In this document: piece by piece, positions 1 through 8,372 of the stretch
Layout: every line of letters begins with the position of its first letter
How positions within the stretch are numbered: position 1 is the first letter of the stretch
Source: Acipenser ruthenus
Lineage: Eukaryota > Chordata > Actinopteri > Acipenseriformes > Acipenseridae
Assembly (NCBI RefSeq): GCF_902713425.1
Contig: NC_081198.1
Location: 22,179,188-22,243,187, forward strand
DNA: 64,000 nt
Direction: 5' to 3'
The notes under the pieces: model-generated
Told to the model about the DNA's origin: nothing
Seen by the model: only the letters and a program-made list of their open reading frames with translations
The model's database searches: none
Translations under genes and position numbers: made by a program

Positions 1-103
1 AAAATCAATTTAATATATGGTCCCCTGATAGGGGACGTATCAGATATTAAACTGATAAGAACAGATACTACACTTGATCTTAGCCAAAAGGCCGAGAAGC
101 GAT
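1..103 (-). ncRNA. RNU2: U2 snRNA gene copy 1 (cut by window edge)
   Basis: The 5' 103 nt of U2 are present, starting at 103 with ATCGCTTCTCGGCC. The rest lies outside the window. The sequence equals the other copies over this part, including GTAGTA and the IIb hairpin. Confidence 0.95.
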
Positions 104-152
104 GGCGACTTGGCCCTTGCCCGGGGCCCCCCAGCCCGGACGGCACAGGGGG

Positions 153-168
153 ATTCAAAGGTGGGTGC
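153..168 (-). promoter_or_regulatory. PSE of U2 copy 1
   Basis: Same 16 bases at -50 to -65 as in the other units, upstream of the U2 start at 103. Confidence 0.72.
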
Positions 169-497
169 AAAATTTCAAGCACAAGCAGACCCCCAAAAAA
201 CGGGTTGCTGCTTCCAGAGGGGAAATGTGCAATTTAAGCAGGAGAAAACAAAACAAAGCAAAAACACACACATAACACCAAAAACAAAACATAAACTGGC
301 GGAGTGCGTCTTACAAATAGTCATGCCAAGCTGCTATGCTGTGCAAGGTGCCTTGGGTAACTACAACTGTGCCTCGCTGGCTGGCTGGCTTGCTAAGAAG
401 GTCCTGGCATAGGGACATGTTCCACCACACTTGTCTGGTTAGCTGCATGCTCCCAGGAAACAACCTGCTGCTGCCTACATCATCACCACATGTGAAT

Positions 498-593
498 AAA
501 AGAAAGAAAGACAGCAAGAAAGAAAGAGAGAAAGAAAGAGAGAAAGAGAGAAAGAAAGAGAGAAAGAAAGAAAGAGAGAAAGAAAAAAAAGAA
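498..593. repeat. Polypurine microsatellite (GAAA/GAGA type)
   Basis: Purine-only plus strand apart from a conserved acagc interruption near its left end. It lies about 110 bp past the U2 3' end. Every unit has one; lengths differ from about 72 to 146 bp. Confidence 0.95.
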
Positions 594-676
594 GTAAAAC
601 GGCGGGAAAACTTGCATCAACACTGGCACTCTCCCTCCAGCAGGGGTAGACAAAATGCTCACAGGAGAGATCCAGA

Positions 677-692
677 TCTGACTTTGACCAAC
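677..692 (-). terminator. snRNA 3' box of U2 copy 2
   Basis: The minus strand reads GTTGGTCAAAGTCAGA, which fits the vertebrate 3' box pattern GTTT-N(0-3)-AAARNNAGA except at the fourth base. It lies 11-26 nt past the U2 3' end, where Integrator-dependent 3' processing is directed. The same element stands at the same offset after every U2 copy and fragment. Confidence 0.85.
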
Positions 693-702
693 GTTAGAGA
701 AA

Positions 703-891
703 GGTGTGCACCGTTCCCGGAGGTACTGCAATACCGGGCCGATGCGTGGAGTGGACGGAGCAAGCCCCTGTGCCATCTCCCGATTCCAAAAATCAATTTA
801 ATATATGGTCCCCTGATAGGGGACGTATCAGATATTAAACTGATAAGAACAGATACTACACTTGATCTTAGCCAAAAGGCCGAGAAGCGAT
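703..891 (-). ncRNA. RNU2: U2 snRNA gene copy 2 (complete)
   Basis: U2 snRNA pairs with the intron branch site in the spliceosome. Visible parts, in RNA order: 5' end ATCGCTTCTCGGCC at 891; branch-point recognition sequence GTAGTA at nt 33-38 (859-854); hairpin IIb as a perfect six-pair stem at nt 68-84 (824-808); Sm-binding site ATTTTTGG at nt 99-106 (793-786); conserved 3' half ending GGTGCACACC at about 703. The length of about 189 nt fits vertebrate U2 (about 188 nt). The 3' end is set by homology and the downstream 3' box and could be off by 1-3 nt. No TATA box lies upstream and a PSE is at -50 to -65, as expected for Pol II snRNA genes. This copy differs from the array consensus at nt 120 (position 772). 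Confidence 0.97.
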
Positions 892-940
892 GGCGACTTG
901 GCCCTTGCCCGGGGCCCCCCAGCCCGGACGGCACAGGGGG

Positions 941-956
941 ATTCAAAGGTGGGTGC
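941..956 (-). promoter_or_regulatory. Proximal sequence element (PSE) of U2 copy 2
   Basis: The minus strand reads GCACCCACCTTTGAAT at -65 to -50 relative to the U2 start. Position and the CACC...CTTTGAAT character fit the vertebrate snRNA PSE bound by SNAPc. There is no TATA box near -25, consistent with Pol II rather than Pol III. This is assigned by position and resemblance, not by a matrix score. Confidence 0.75.
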
Positions 957-1094
957 AAAATTCCAAGCACAAGCAGACCCCCAAAAAACGGGCTGCTGCT
1001 TCCAGAGGGGAAATGTGCAATTTAAGCAGGAGAAAACAAAACAAAGCAAAAACACACACATAACACCAAAAACAAAACATAAACTGGCGGAGTG

Positions 1095-1165
1095 CGTCTT
1101 ACAAATAGTCATGCCAAGCTGCTATGCTGTGCAAGGTGCCTTGGGTAACTACAACTGTGCCTCGC
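1095..1165 (-). promoter_or_regulatory. Candidate distal sequence element of U2 copy 2
   Basis: At -221 to -228 is ATGCCAAG (plus strand, 1111-1118), six of eight matches to the octamer ATGCAAAT. At about -257 to -271 is AACTACAACTGTGCC (1147-1161), resembling the left part of the ZNF143/Staf site. Both spots are where vertebrate snRNA distal elements usually lie. A weaker SPH-like AGCATGC is further out near 1230. All are non-canonical, so this is a proposal. Confidence 0.4.
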
Positions 1166-1284
1166 TGGCTGGCTGGCTTGCTAAGAAGGTCCTGGCATAG
1201 GGACATGTTCCACCACACTTGTCTGGTTAGCTGCATGCTCCCAGGAAACAACCTGCTGCTGTCTACATCATCACCACATGTGAA

Positions 1285-1380
1285 TAAAAGAAAGAAAGAC
1301 AGCAAGAAAGAGAGAAAGAAAGAGAGAAAGAGAGAAAGAAAGAGAGAAAGAAAGAAAGAGAGAAAGAAAAAAAAAAGAAG
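1285..1380. repeat. Polypurine microsatellite
   Basis: Same tract in the unit broken by Keno A; the right edge reads aaaacgttggg where other units have aaaacggcggg. Confidence 0.95.
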
Positions 1381-1488
1381 TAAAACGTTGGGAAAACTTG
1401 CATCAACACTGGCACTCTCCCTCCAGCAGGGGTAGACAAAATGCTCACAGGAGAGATCCAGATCTGACTTTGACCAACGTTAGAGAAA

Positions 1489-1624
1489 GGTGTGCACCGT
1501 TCCCGGAGGTACTGCAATACCGGGCCGATGCGTGGAGTGGACGGAGCAAGCCCCTGTTCCATCTCCCGATTCCAAAAATCAATTTAATATATGGTCCCCT
1601 GATAGGGGACGTATCAGATATTAA
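1489..1624 (-). pseudogene. U2 snRNA copy 3, 3' fragment disrupted by Keno A
   Basis: U2 nt 54-189 remain. Nt 1-53, including the branch-point recognition sequence, are replaced by the 3' end of Keno A. A 4-base overlap (ttaa) shared by U2 and element blurs the junction at 1621-1624. The Sm site and 3' box are still present, but there is no promoter. Confidence 0.95.
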
Positions 1625-2231
1625 TACTCTTTTATTGAGATTTTACATTTTTTACATTTACACCCATTCGTTTTTTTCATTCATTTTACATTTCTTTTAA
1701 AGATGACATTCATGCATACAGACATACATTTTGTTTTAAAAGCATTTAAAATACATTTAAAAACACCAAGACAATTGTGCTTTGTACATGGTTAAAACAG
1801 ACACAGATTAAAATCAACATGAAAAAAACCTGTGCTGTTTTAAAAGTGACTGGAAAAAAAGAACCATCTATAAAAAACCAGTGCTTGTGAGGGCCGGGGA
1901 GTCCTCTCTAAAAAAGTGAACATAAACCTAGATCTAAAACAGGGACAGGGGAAAAGGGACAGTGTATAAACAGTGAGTTAAAATTCTAAAATTTTAAAAC
2001 ACTTAAAATGTAACTTTTAATAGTTTACATTAAAAATCTTAAAGATACATAAAACAAAACAAAACAAAATCAAATAAAACATTCAAATTAAATCAAAGGT
2101 CCATAAAACTGAAACAAAAAGACTACATAAAACCAGGGCACCGTTGAAAAACGGTCATGCCAGCTAAAAAGGGCGGAATGCTGGCATGACAAAATAAATA
2201 AAAGGCTTAGCGGTGCCCCGTAGTCCCGCTC
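1625..2231 (-). other. 3' UTR of Keno copy A
   Basis: About 600 bp, T-rich in the sense strand, with several inverted repeats next to ORF2 (2136-2239). The extreme 3' end reads CAATAAAAGAGTAT; AATAAA may act as a poly(A) signal, and there is no poly(A) tail or tandem-repeat tail. The other copies carry the same UTR with subfamily differences. Confidence 0.85.
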
Positions 2232-2239
2232 CTAGGAGC
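2136..2239 (-). other. Structured 3' UTR segment of Keno
   Basis: Four inverted repeats: gggcaccg (2136-2143) with cggtgccc (2211-2218); accgtt (2140-2145) with aacggt (2150-2155) across a gaaa loop; gtcatgccagc (2154-2164) with gctggcatgac (2180-2190); and the 12-bp palindrome gctcctaggagc (2228-2239). The first two overlap and could be alternatives. Arms are constant among copies and changes fall in loops. A likely RT-recognition structure, by analogy with other 3' UTR-dependent LINEs. Confidence 0.65.
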
Positions 2240-5200
2240 TAGCGGTTCCAGTTTTTTCCTTTATTCCATCTTCACGTCCTGAAGTCCGGCGATCCTCCAC
2301 TCCGCGCAGGAGGGTCCGGATGTCCAGAATTACAAAGTCCTTGATAAGAGTTTGTGCCCTTCTGGTCGTGGTGATAGTGTCTAGCTCCTGCTTGTGATAG
2401 ACACAGACGTTACGGCCTTCCCACAGGATCTGCTTGACAACATTGATGACACGCCAAACGCACTTAGCTGTGCTGGTAGTGATTCCTCCCGCAGGCCCAT
2501 AGAGCACAGTCTCAGCGGTCATCTTGGCCGTGTCAGCAAACCTGTTTAGGAAGACAGAGACAGAGAGCCAGACACTGCCAGCCACATCACACTCCCAGAA
2601 GATATGGGCTGGTGTTTCTCTCTTGCGGCACTTTGCATAGGGGCATGTTTCTACTTGGGCTAGTCCCCTCCTGAACATGAACGCTCGAGTGGGGAGTGCA
2701 CTGTGGACGGTGTTCCATGCTATATCCTTCTGGACATTACTGAGGCAGCTGTGAGACACATTCTCCCAGATTTTTTGGCTTTGGGTGAGGGAGAAAGTAG
2801 CTACTTTTTCAATTTCCTGGGAACCGGCAAGATATTTAGTTACAGCCTTGTATTCCCAGGAGGCCAATTTTGCTTTATCTAAGCCCAATTTATATATAGT
2901 GTCCCTTAAGGTTCTATAATACAATGGGGGGTCCCAGGAGTACGGCACGGTGTTATCAATAGTGCAGAGGCCCAAGGCCCTGAGACAGGTGGCAAAATAG
3001 AAACGATTCATGTAACATACCTTCCTGTCCAGGGCCTGGATGTTCTTGATAGTTTGCGTGAGCCCCTGCACTCGGGTGAGCTGCACAACGTCCGGGACCC
3101 CCTTACCTCCCTTCTTGTCGGCTTTACTCAGAGTGGCTTGTTTTACCCTCTCCATCTTGCTGCCCCAGATAAAGCGGTGGATAATGCGGTCCACCACTTT
3201 TTTGGTGGTCCTGTCTGGGGGAAAGATTTTTCCTACATAAGAGAGGATGGGGAACAGTATAGACTTGGTTATTAATACTCTACCCGTCATTGTTAAGGAT
3301 CTTGTGCTCCATCCGCCAATCTTTTTACGGACCTGGTTAATGGCCGCCGTCCAGCTCTGGGCCCCCGAGCTATTGTTCTCGAAAATGAGGCCCAGAATCT
3401 TGATTTTGTCCTTTTTGACAGGGTACATGTCCGACAGTTCCCTATCTACCTGCCAATTTTTAGACACGTAGACTTCGCTCTTGGACTTATTAATCACTGC
3501 CCCGGTCGCCGTGCAGTACTTCTCAAGGATATTACTAATCCGAGGTACCGACGATGTGTTGGTGCAAATGAGTGACACATCGTCCATATATGCTGTTGTT
3601 TTGACCTGGACCCCGTTGGATCCAGGCAGCTGGAAACCAGTTATATTGGTATCCCTACGAATTGCCTGCAGGAGGGGTTCAATGCACACGACATATAGCA
3701 GTGGGGATAGTGGGCAACCCTGTCTGACCCCTGACTGGATAGATATTTTACCAGTCAGGTGCCTGTTCACCAAGACTCGGGTACTAATGTTTGTATATAT
3801 GGTTTTAACCCACTCCCTAAGTCCAGGAGCGAATTTCATCTGGTCCATCACTTTGTACATATATTCATGGCTTACCCTATCGAACGCCTTCTCCTGGTCA
3901 AGGTTGAACAGGCAGAGGGGATGGTTCCGTTCTCTAGAATAAGCCAGAATGTCCCTTGTTAACATTAAAATATCCGTGATGGACCTCCCTGGGACTCCAC
4001 AAGCCTGGTCGGGGCCAATGACCAAAGGGAGGTGTACTTGTAGCCGGAGCATCAGAGCTTTGGCTAGTATCTTGTAATCCACGCAAAGGAGGCTGATTGG
4101 GCGCCAATTCCGTAGATCTTTAACTTCCCCTTTCTTATGAAGGAGAGTAATTACACTCTCCCGCATAGAAGGGCCCAACCGCTTCTCCCTGTAGACCGCT
4201 CTGTAGACCTCCGCTAAATGGACTTTTAGCGTGTCCCAAAAAAGATGGTAATACTCACCCGGGATGCCATCTGGACCTGGCGTCTTACCGGTGTTCATGG
4301 TCTTAACCGCCTGGGTGAGCTCCTCCAGCGTGAGTTCTGGGTCCTTCTCCTCCTCCTCGTCGTCCCGCACTGAGTCAGGCTCCAACTGGCTCAGGAACCA
4401 CTCTATCAGGGTGTCATCTGTAGCTTTGATGTTATACAGGTCCCTATAGAAGTTCTCTACCACTTTTTTCACTCCCTCACTATCCTCTACTATCCTCCCC
4501 CTGCTGTCGAGCATGGAGGACATCAAGTGCCGCTTCTCCCTCGTTTTCTGGAAGAAGAAGCGAGTACACTTTTCGTCTTCCTCCATTTTTTGCACTTTTG
4601 CATTGTGCATGACCTTTCGTTGTTCCTCCCTACAAAGCACTGAAAGATCTAGCTTGGTCTGGGCTATCTCGTCGCTTACAGGGAACCCCCGAAGCTGAAG
4701 CAGGCTCAGACGCTGGAGGGCAGCATTCAGGTATTTATATTTGGCTCTCCTTTCTTTTGCTTTCCTCTTGCCTGCTGCTATGAAATAACCCTTAGTTCTG
4801 ATTTTGACCATCTCCCACCACTCTATAGGGGAGTTGAATAGGTCACGCAAAGTGGTCCACTCAACAAGCCTGCTCTTATAGGCTGCAGCTATGGAGGGGT
4901 CATCGAGTAAGGAGGTATTTAATTTCCAGACCCCTGACCCCATCTGGGAGGTCTGAGGGACCTGCAATGTTACCTGCAGGAGCCTATGGTCAGAGAAGAA
5001 GACGGCCTGGGTGTCTACTGCCGTCTTCGTAAGGGAGCTGGTATGCAGGACGAGATCTATACGGGAGAAGGAGGTCCCAGATGAGCTCACCCAGGTAAAG
5101 GGAGGCACCAGGTCCTTACCTGCATCACACAGGGAGAAATCAGATATTACGGAGGACAAAACTCTACTAGAGCGGTCGTTGCGTGGCCTGCTCTGGTCTA

Positions 5201-5690
5201 CGTCCCTCAGAGCACAATTGAAGTCACCTGACACGATGACGGGTACGTTCCCCAGCAGGAGTGGACGCAGCTGTGGAAAAAATTGAACTCTTTCGTTTTG
5301 GTTAGTGGGTGCGTAGACATTGACCAGTCTGAGGGAAGTGTTGTTGTATGTCACATCCACGCTCAGAATTCTACCAGGTTCTACCTCCCTGCTGCTGCGG
5401 GAGGTAATAAATGGGTTTTTAAACAGGATACCTACTCTGTCGGCTCTGGCTATGTTGGAGCCCGACCAGAAGGAGTCCCCCAGGGTCCAACTCTCCTTCA
5501 GGTCCCTATAATCAGGGCTCGACGAAATACCACACTCCTGCAGAAAGATGAGATCTGCTTTCAAGTTAGCTAGATAGTTTAGTACATCAAATCTTTTTTG
5601 TGTCTCCCTGATGCTCCTGACATTAACAGACACACATATCAGGGCCATCAGGGTAGCTAACAAGAAAAGGAGTCGCTGCGTCCACCCCAT
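2232..5690 (-). CDS. Keno ORF2, copy A: endonuclease-reverse transcriptase with altered C terminus
   Basis: Same protein as described for copy H up to near its end. A 14-bp deletion near 2308 shifts the frame, so the last ~25 residues are replaced and the product is 1152 instead of 1147 residues. All catalytic motifs precede the change. The ATG at 5690 follows the ORF1 stop by five bases. Confidence 0.9.
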   Translation of the reverse strand: MGWTQRLLFLLATLMALICVSVNVRSIRETQKRFDVLNYLANLKADLIFLQECGISSSPDYRDLKESWTLGDSFWSGSNIARADRVGILFKNPFITSRSSREVEPGRILSVDVTYNNTSLRLVNVYAPTNQNERVQFFPQLRPLLLGNVPVIVSGDFNCALRDVDQSRPRNDRSSRVLSSVISDFSLCDAGKDLVPPFTWVSSSGTSFSRIDLVLHTSSLTKTAVDTQAVFFSDHRLLQVTLQVPQTSQMGSGVWKLNTSLLDDPSIAAAYKSRLVEWTTLRDLFNSPIEWWEMVKIRTKGYFIAAGKRKAKERRAKYKYLNAALQRLSLLQLRGFPVSDEIAQTKLDLSVLCREEQRKVMHNAKVQKMEEDEKCTRFFFQKTREKRHLMSSMLDSRGRIVEDSEGVKKVVENFYRDLYNIKATDDTLIEWFLSQLEPDSVRDDEEEEKDPELTLEELTQAVKTMNTGKTPGPDGIPGEYYHLFWDTLKVHLAEVYRAVYREKRLGPSMRESVITLLHKKGEVKDLRNWRPISLLCVDYKILAKALMLRLQVHLPLVIGPDQACGVPGRSITDILMLTRDILAYSRERNHPLCLFNLDQEKAFDRVSHEYMYKVMDQMKFAPGLREWVKTIYTNISTRVLVNRHLTGKISIQSGVRQGCPLSPLLYVVCIEPLLQAIRRDTNITGFQLPGSNGVQVKTTAYMDDVSLICTNTSSVPRISNILEKYCTATGAVINKSKSEVYVSKNWQVDRELSDMYPVKKDKIKILGLIFENNSSGAQSWTAAINQVRKKIGGWSTRSLTMTGRVLITKSILFPILSYVGKIFPPDRTTKKVVDRIIHRFIWGSKMERVKQATLSKADKKGGKGVPDVVQLTRVQGLTQTIKNIQALDRKVCYMNRFYFATCLRALGLCTIDNTVPYSWDPPLYYRTLRDTIYKLGLDKAKLASWEYKAVTKYLAGSQEIEKVATFSLTQSQKIWENVSHSCLSNVQKDIAWNTVHSALPTRAFMFRRGLAQVETCPYAKCRKRETPAHIFWECDVAGSVWLSVSVFLNRFADTAKMTAETVLYGPAGGITTSTAKCVWRVINVVKQILWEGRNVCVYHKQELDTITTTRRAQTLIKDFVILDIRTLLRGVEDRRTSGREDGIKEKTGTASS

Positions 5691-5695
5691 AGCGA

Positions 5696-7641
5696 CTATG
5701 ATTGGGAGGTCGGGACACTCTTCCTACTCTTAGCTCTACGCTTGCTTCGAGGGGGCTTGGGCTTATTTGCAACTCCCATCACCCCTGAGAAGGTACTCAC
5801 TGCTGCCTCGTCCAAGAAGGCACCATCTTTATATGCACAGTACGTGGAGTTGTTTGGGCTATTCAACTCCCCACAAGGTAAGTCTGGTGGAACTTGCTCA
5901 GGGCCCCTCGGAACGTGTGGGTCAGCTTTGTCCTGGGGGGGGGTTATGACAGACAGCATTCTTTGGCTGTTACCGTCTGCTGAATTGGAGCTGTTAGCAG
6001 ACTTCTGGCTTACCGCGTCCAGGGGTATTCCCATGTCCTCCTGTGCTGTATCTAGGAGGACCTCTAGGGGGCCCCTGGTTTTGCCCATACAAGGGAGGGG
6101 GTCAAGGATGCTTTGAAGGGAGGCCCTTCGCTTGAAGAGGGTCATTGCTACCGAGGTACTGCTGGTCAGGGAAGGTGTTGACCCCGACCTCTCCCTCGGT
6201 GCATTAGTGAACACCTCTTCTGCGAGGTGTGCTAGGGTTTGTGCCAACGACTGGGAAGGCTGGCTGGGGATGCCCTGGCTGGCTGCTACCTGCCCACTAG
6301 ACGGCAGTGTAGCCGTCCCACTCGCCTCCGTCTCTGCCTGCGAGGGCAAGACTGGGGACTTTGTGTGGACATTATCTGGTTTTGGATCTATGGGGGCCAC
6401 CTGCAACTTGCTGTCTTTGATCTTGATCTTCTTTCTTTTCCCCCCATCGTCTCTACCCTTTCTTTTCCCCACCCTCTGCTGGTTCTTCATTCCCTTCCCC
6501 TCCTTTTCACTCTCACTTTCACTGTCGCTTTCGCTTTCCTCCCCCACGGACTCAATCCTTATGGCGTCATAACGAGAGCCGAGGGGGAGTGCTGGCTCTG
6601 AGAGGGCCCTACTCAGGGGGGGGCGCTGCTGGGTCCGGGCTCCCTCCCTGCCTCGTGTTCTGTATCAGAGAAGCTACTGGAGGAGCTAGTGGAGTAGCTG
6701 TTGTACTCTCTCTCTGGGCTGGGGGAAGGGGTCCTCGTAAAACGGGACATGTCTCGGGGGCGGGGGGGTGAGGGGGGTGCTGGTGATGATGGTGGTGCTG
6801 GAGTCTGGGTTTTGGATACTGTTGGTGGTGATGTGGACTGATCTTTGTTATTTGTTCCCTCTTCCTGCTCAGGCCTAGGCTTGTTCGTATTTGCCTTGCT
6901 GGCTCTGGCCATGTTGGCATAGGAAGAGGGGCAGTCCTTAAACAGGTGCCCCTTCTTTCCACACAAATTGCACTGCCTCTCTTCTCTGCAGTGGCTGGTC
7001 TCGTGGGGGGCGCCGCAGTTCCTGCACTTGACTACAGTACATGCGGCCGCCAGGTGTCCTAATTCCCCACATTTCCTGCAGAGTTTTGGCATCCCATTAT
7101 AGAATACCAGCCCTCTGTTGGGCCCTAACACTATGGAGTTTGGAATGTGGCGGACGCCTCCAATGCCCGATGGATCAACATTAAGGCGTACCAGCCACTT
7201 TCTGGCTCCTGTCCAAACCCCATCTTCGTCTGTAATTTTCCTCCCTTCTGATGACACCCTCCCATAGCGGTTAAGCCATGTTGTAATATCATAGTCGCTA
7301 ACAGCCTCATTGAAAAATTGGACAGTAACAACTTTCATTTCTCTGTCTGTCAGTGCATCCACACAAAATTCTTTGTATGGAGCGAGATATTTATTCTCCC
7401 CCCAAAAGGACCACATTTCTTGTAACTTTTGGGGGTTCCTAAAACTGACCTCAAACACTTCCTTAAGCCCTGGCAATTTCACCAAACAATTCAAGTCAGA
7501 AGGGGAAAAACCCATACCCCTCTGAAGAATGGTCCGGCTGAACTCCAGTCTCGTCAGTCCTGGTTCCGTTTCATCTTGCTTGTTTCTTGTGAAGCGCACC
7601 GCATTGTGCCTCCTGGTTTCCTGGGTTGGCCGGAACGCCAT
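5696..7641 (-). pseudogene. Keno ORF1, copy A: CCHC zinc-knuckle protein, one frameshift
   Basis: ORF1 proteins of this LINE group bind the element RNA. The frame starts at ATG 7641 in a good initiation context (aaggATGG). Seen in order: an N-terminal region with an RRM-like stretch at about residues 100-160 (tentative); three zinc knuckles at C188-C201 (CX2CX4HX4C), C206-C218 (CX2CX3HX4C) and C224-C237 (CX2CX4HX4C); then a long Pro/Ser/acidic, low-complexity C-terminal half with a basic end. One base missing near 6612, relative to other copies, ends the first frame after 342 residues. The remainder, residues of the C-terminal half, reads open to TAG at 5696. The stop is five bases from the ORF2 ATG, suggesting coupled termination and re-initiation. 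A host CCHC gene is excluded by its repetition with each element. Confidence 0.88.
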
Positions 7642-7691
7642 CCTTCAGCTGGCTCCTCCGATTGGGGTGGGAGAAGCCTCTGGACGTCCGG

Positions 7692-7720
7692 GTTGTCTCT
7701 CTCTACGGAAAAGAGACAAC
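7692..7720 (-). other. Hairpin upstream of Keno ORF1
   Basis: Nine-base perfect inverted repeat (gttgtctct / agagacaac) with an 11-base loop, 51 bp upstream of the ORF1 start. The arms are unchanged in all five copies with this region while loop bases vary (F and G). Confidence 0.7.
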
Positions 7721-7828
7721 GTAAGCAGCAAATCTGGGCAGTTGAAGGAACTATTACTTTAGTCCCTGAGGAGATGGTCGCCTCGCAAGAGGGACCCCCT
7801 CCCCAGGTGAACGGTGTCCTTCCCTGGT

Positions 7829-7940
7829 GGAGTAGGGGGCGCTGCTTGGCACCGAGACCACGTAGGAAGAATCGTGGCTGTGACGCCTCCTCGGGGTCCG
7901 GGGCCGCCCTCTGCTCCTCCCAGATGGCGCCCTCTGCTGG
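7829..7940. promoter_or_regulatory. Cluster of three CTCF-like motifs in the Keno 5' UTR
   Basis: Against the CTCF core CCASYAGRKGGCRS: 7940-7927 (minus) reads CCAGCAGAGGGCGC, 14 of 14; 7917-7904 (minus) reads GGAGCAGAGGGCGG, 12 of 14; 7829-7842 (plus) reads GGAGTAGGGGGCGC, 12 of 14. The perfect one recurs at 38916-38929, 44053-44066 and 51237-51250, and with one permitted change at 58954-58967. Binding is inferred from sequence only. Confidence 0.5.
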
Positions 7941-8082
7941 GCGCCTGCTGCTCTCTCGGTCTGGATCTCGATTACAATCAAGGGCTGGGGATGAGGTCGT
8001 CTAGGTCATCAAAGGGTCCTCAAAGGTCGTCTGGATGGTAGGTCCTCCTTCTCTCTAACTCCAGGAACGTCTGGAAAAGCCG

Positions 8083-8141
8083 GAACCGCCTGAAAAAGAA
8101 AAAAACGGGAACCGCCTGAAAAAGAAAAAACTGCTCTCAAC
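8083..8141 (-). repeat. 27-bp doublet in the Keno 5' UTR
   Basis: The string ggaaccgcctgaaaaagaaa occurs twice in direct succession. It is conserved in every copy with a full 5' UTR. Confidence 0.85.
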
Positions 8142-8160
8142 AGTCAACAAAATCTTGAAA

Positions 8161-8372
8161 GACCCTCGGCCTGGATTGGGCAAGCCAAAACCAGACTGAG
8201 CATTAGTCTTCCAAAAAGTTGCCGAGCTGAAGAAAGCCAGTCAAAAATAAAAAAAATTCTGTTCCTCCTCACCCGAACAAACCTCTCACAGACCCTCGGA
8301 GGGAGCGGGCAATGCCACTACCCTCTAAGCCTTAGTCTTAGAAAGATTTATTCGAACTGAAGAGAAGCCAGA
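8161..8372 (-). repeat. Two diverged tandem repeats at the Keno 5' end
   Basis: Two blocks of about 80 bp (8161-8240 and 8291-8372) both begin gaccctcgg, contain ttagtctt and end with aagccag in the same order. They are well diverged, so the doublet is much older than the element copies. Confidence 0.7.

Larger units (their letters stand above)
104..891 (-). repeat. Representative U2 repeat unit (788 bp)
   Basis: Read on the minus strand this block is: complete U2 gene (891-703), 3' box (692-677), about 85 bp of unique 3' flank, polypurine tract (593-498), then the upstream region of the next U2 gene, with its distal element candidates and PSE ending at the U2 start at 103. No other snRNA, tRNA or coding gene is visible in the spacer. 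Plus-strand open frames rich in Lys/Glu/Arg across the spacer are by-products of the GAAA tract. Confidence 0.9.

Noticed and set aside
498-593. CRISPR-like array
   Set aside because: The repeats are a simple polypurine tract without spacers, and the tandem units are U2 genes.
892-940. TATA box or second transcription start upstream of U2
   Set aside because: The -1 to -49 region is GC-rich with no TATA-like sequence, as expected for a Pol II snRNA gene.
336-1025. Plus-strand Lys/Glu/Arg-rich frames of 100-240 codons recurring in each unit
   Set aside because: They come from the GAAA/GAGA tract plus antisense U2 sequence, change length with the tract, and lie opposite a known RNA gene.
1625-1660. 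Target-site duplications flanking Keno
   Set aside because: No copy shows a duplicated U2 or spacer stretch at both ends; every case that can be judged shows a target deletion instead.
3481-3942. Plus-strand frames of 60-150 codons inside ORF2
   Set aside because: Antisense shadows of a conserved coding region; they recur in every copy at the same place and have no recognisable domain.
6613-7641. Host zinc-finger CCHC protein gene
   Set aside because: The frame recurs in each element copy immediately before ORF2 with the same five-base spacing, so it is LINE ORF1.
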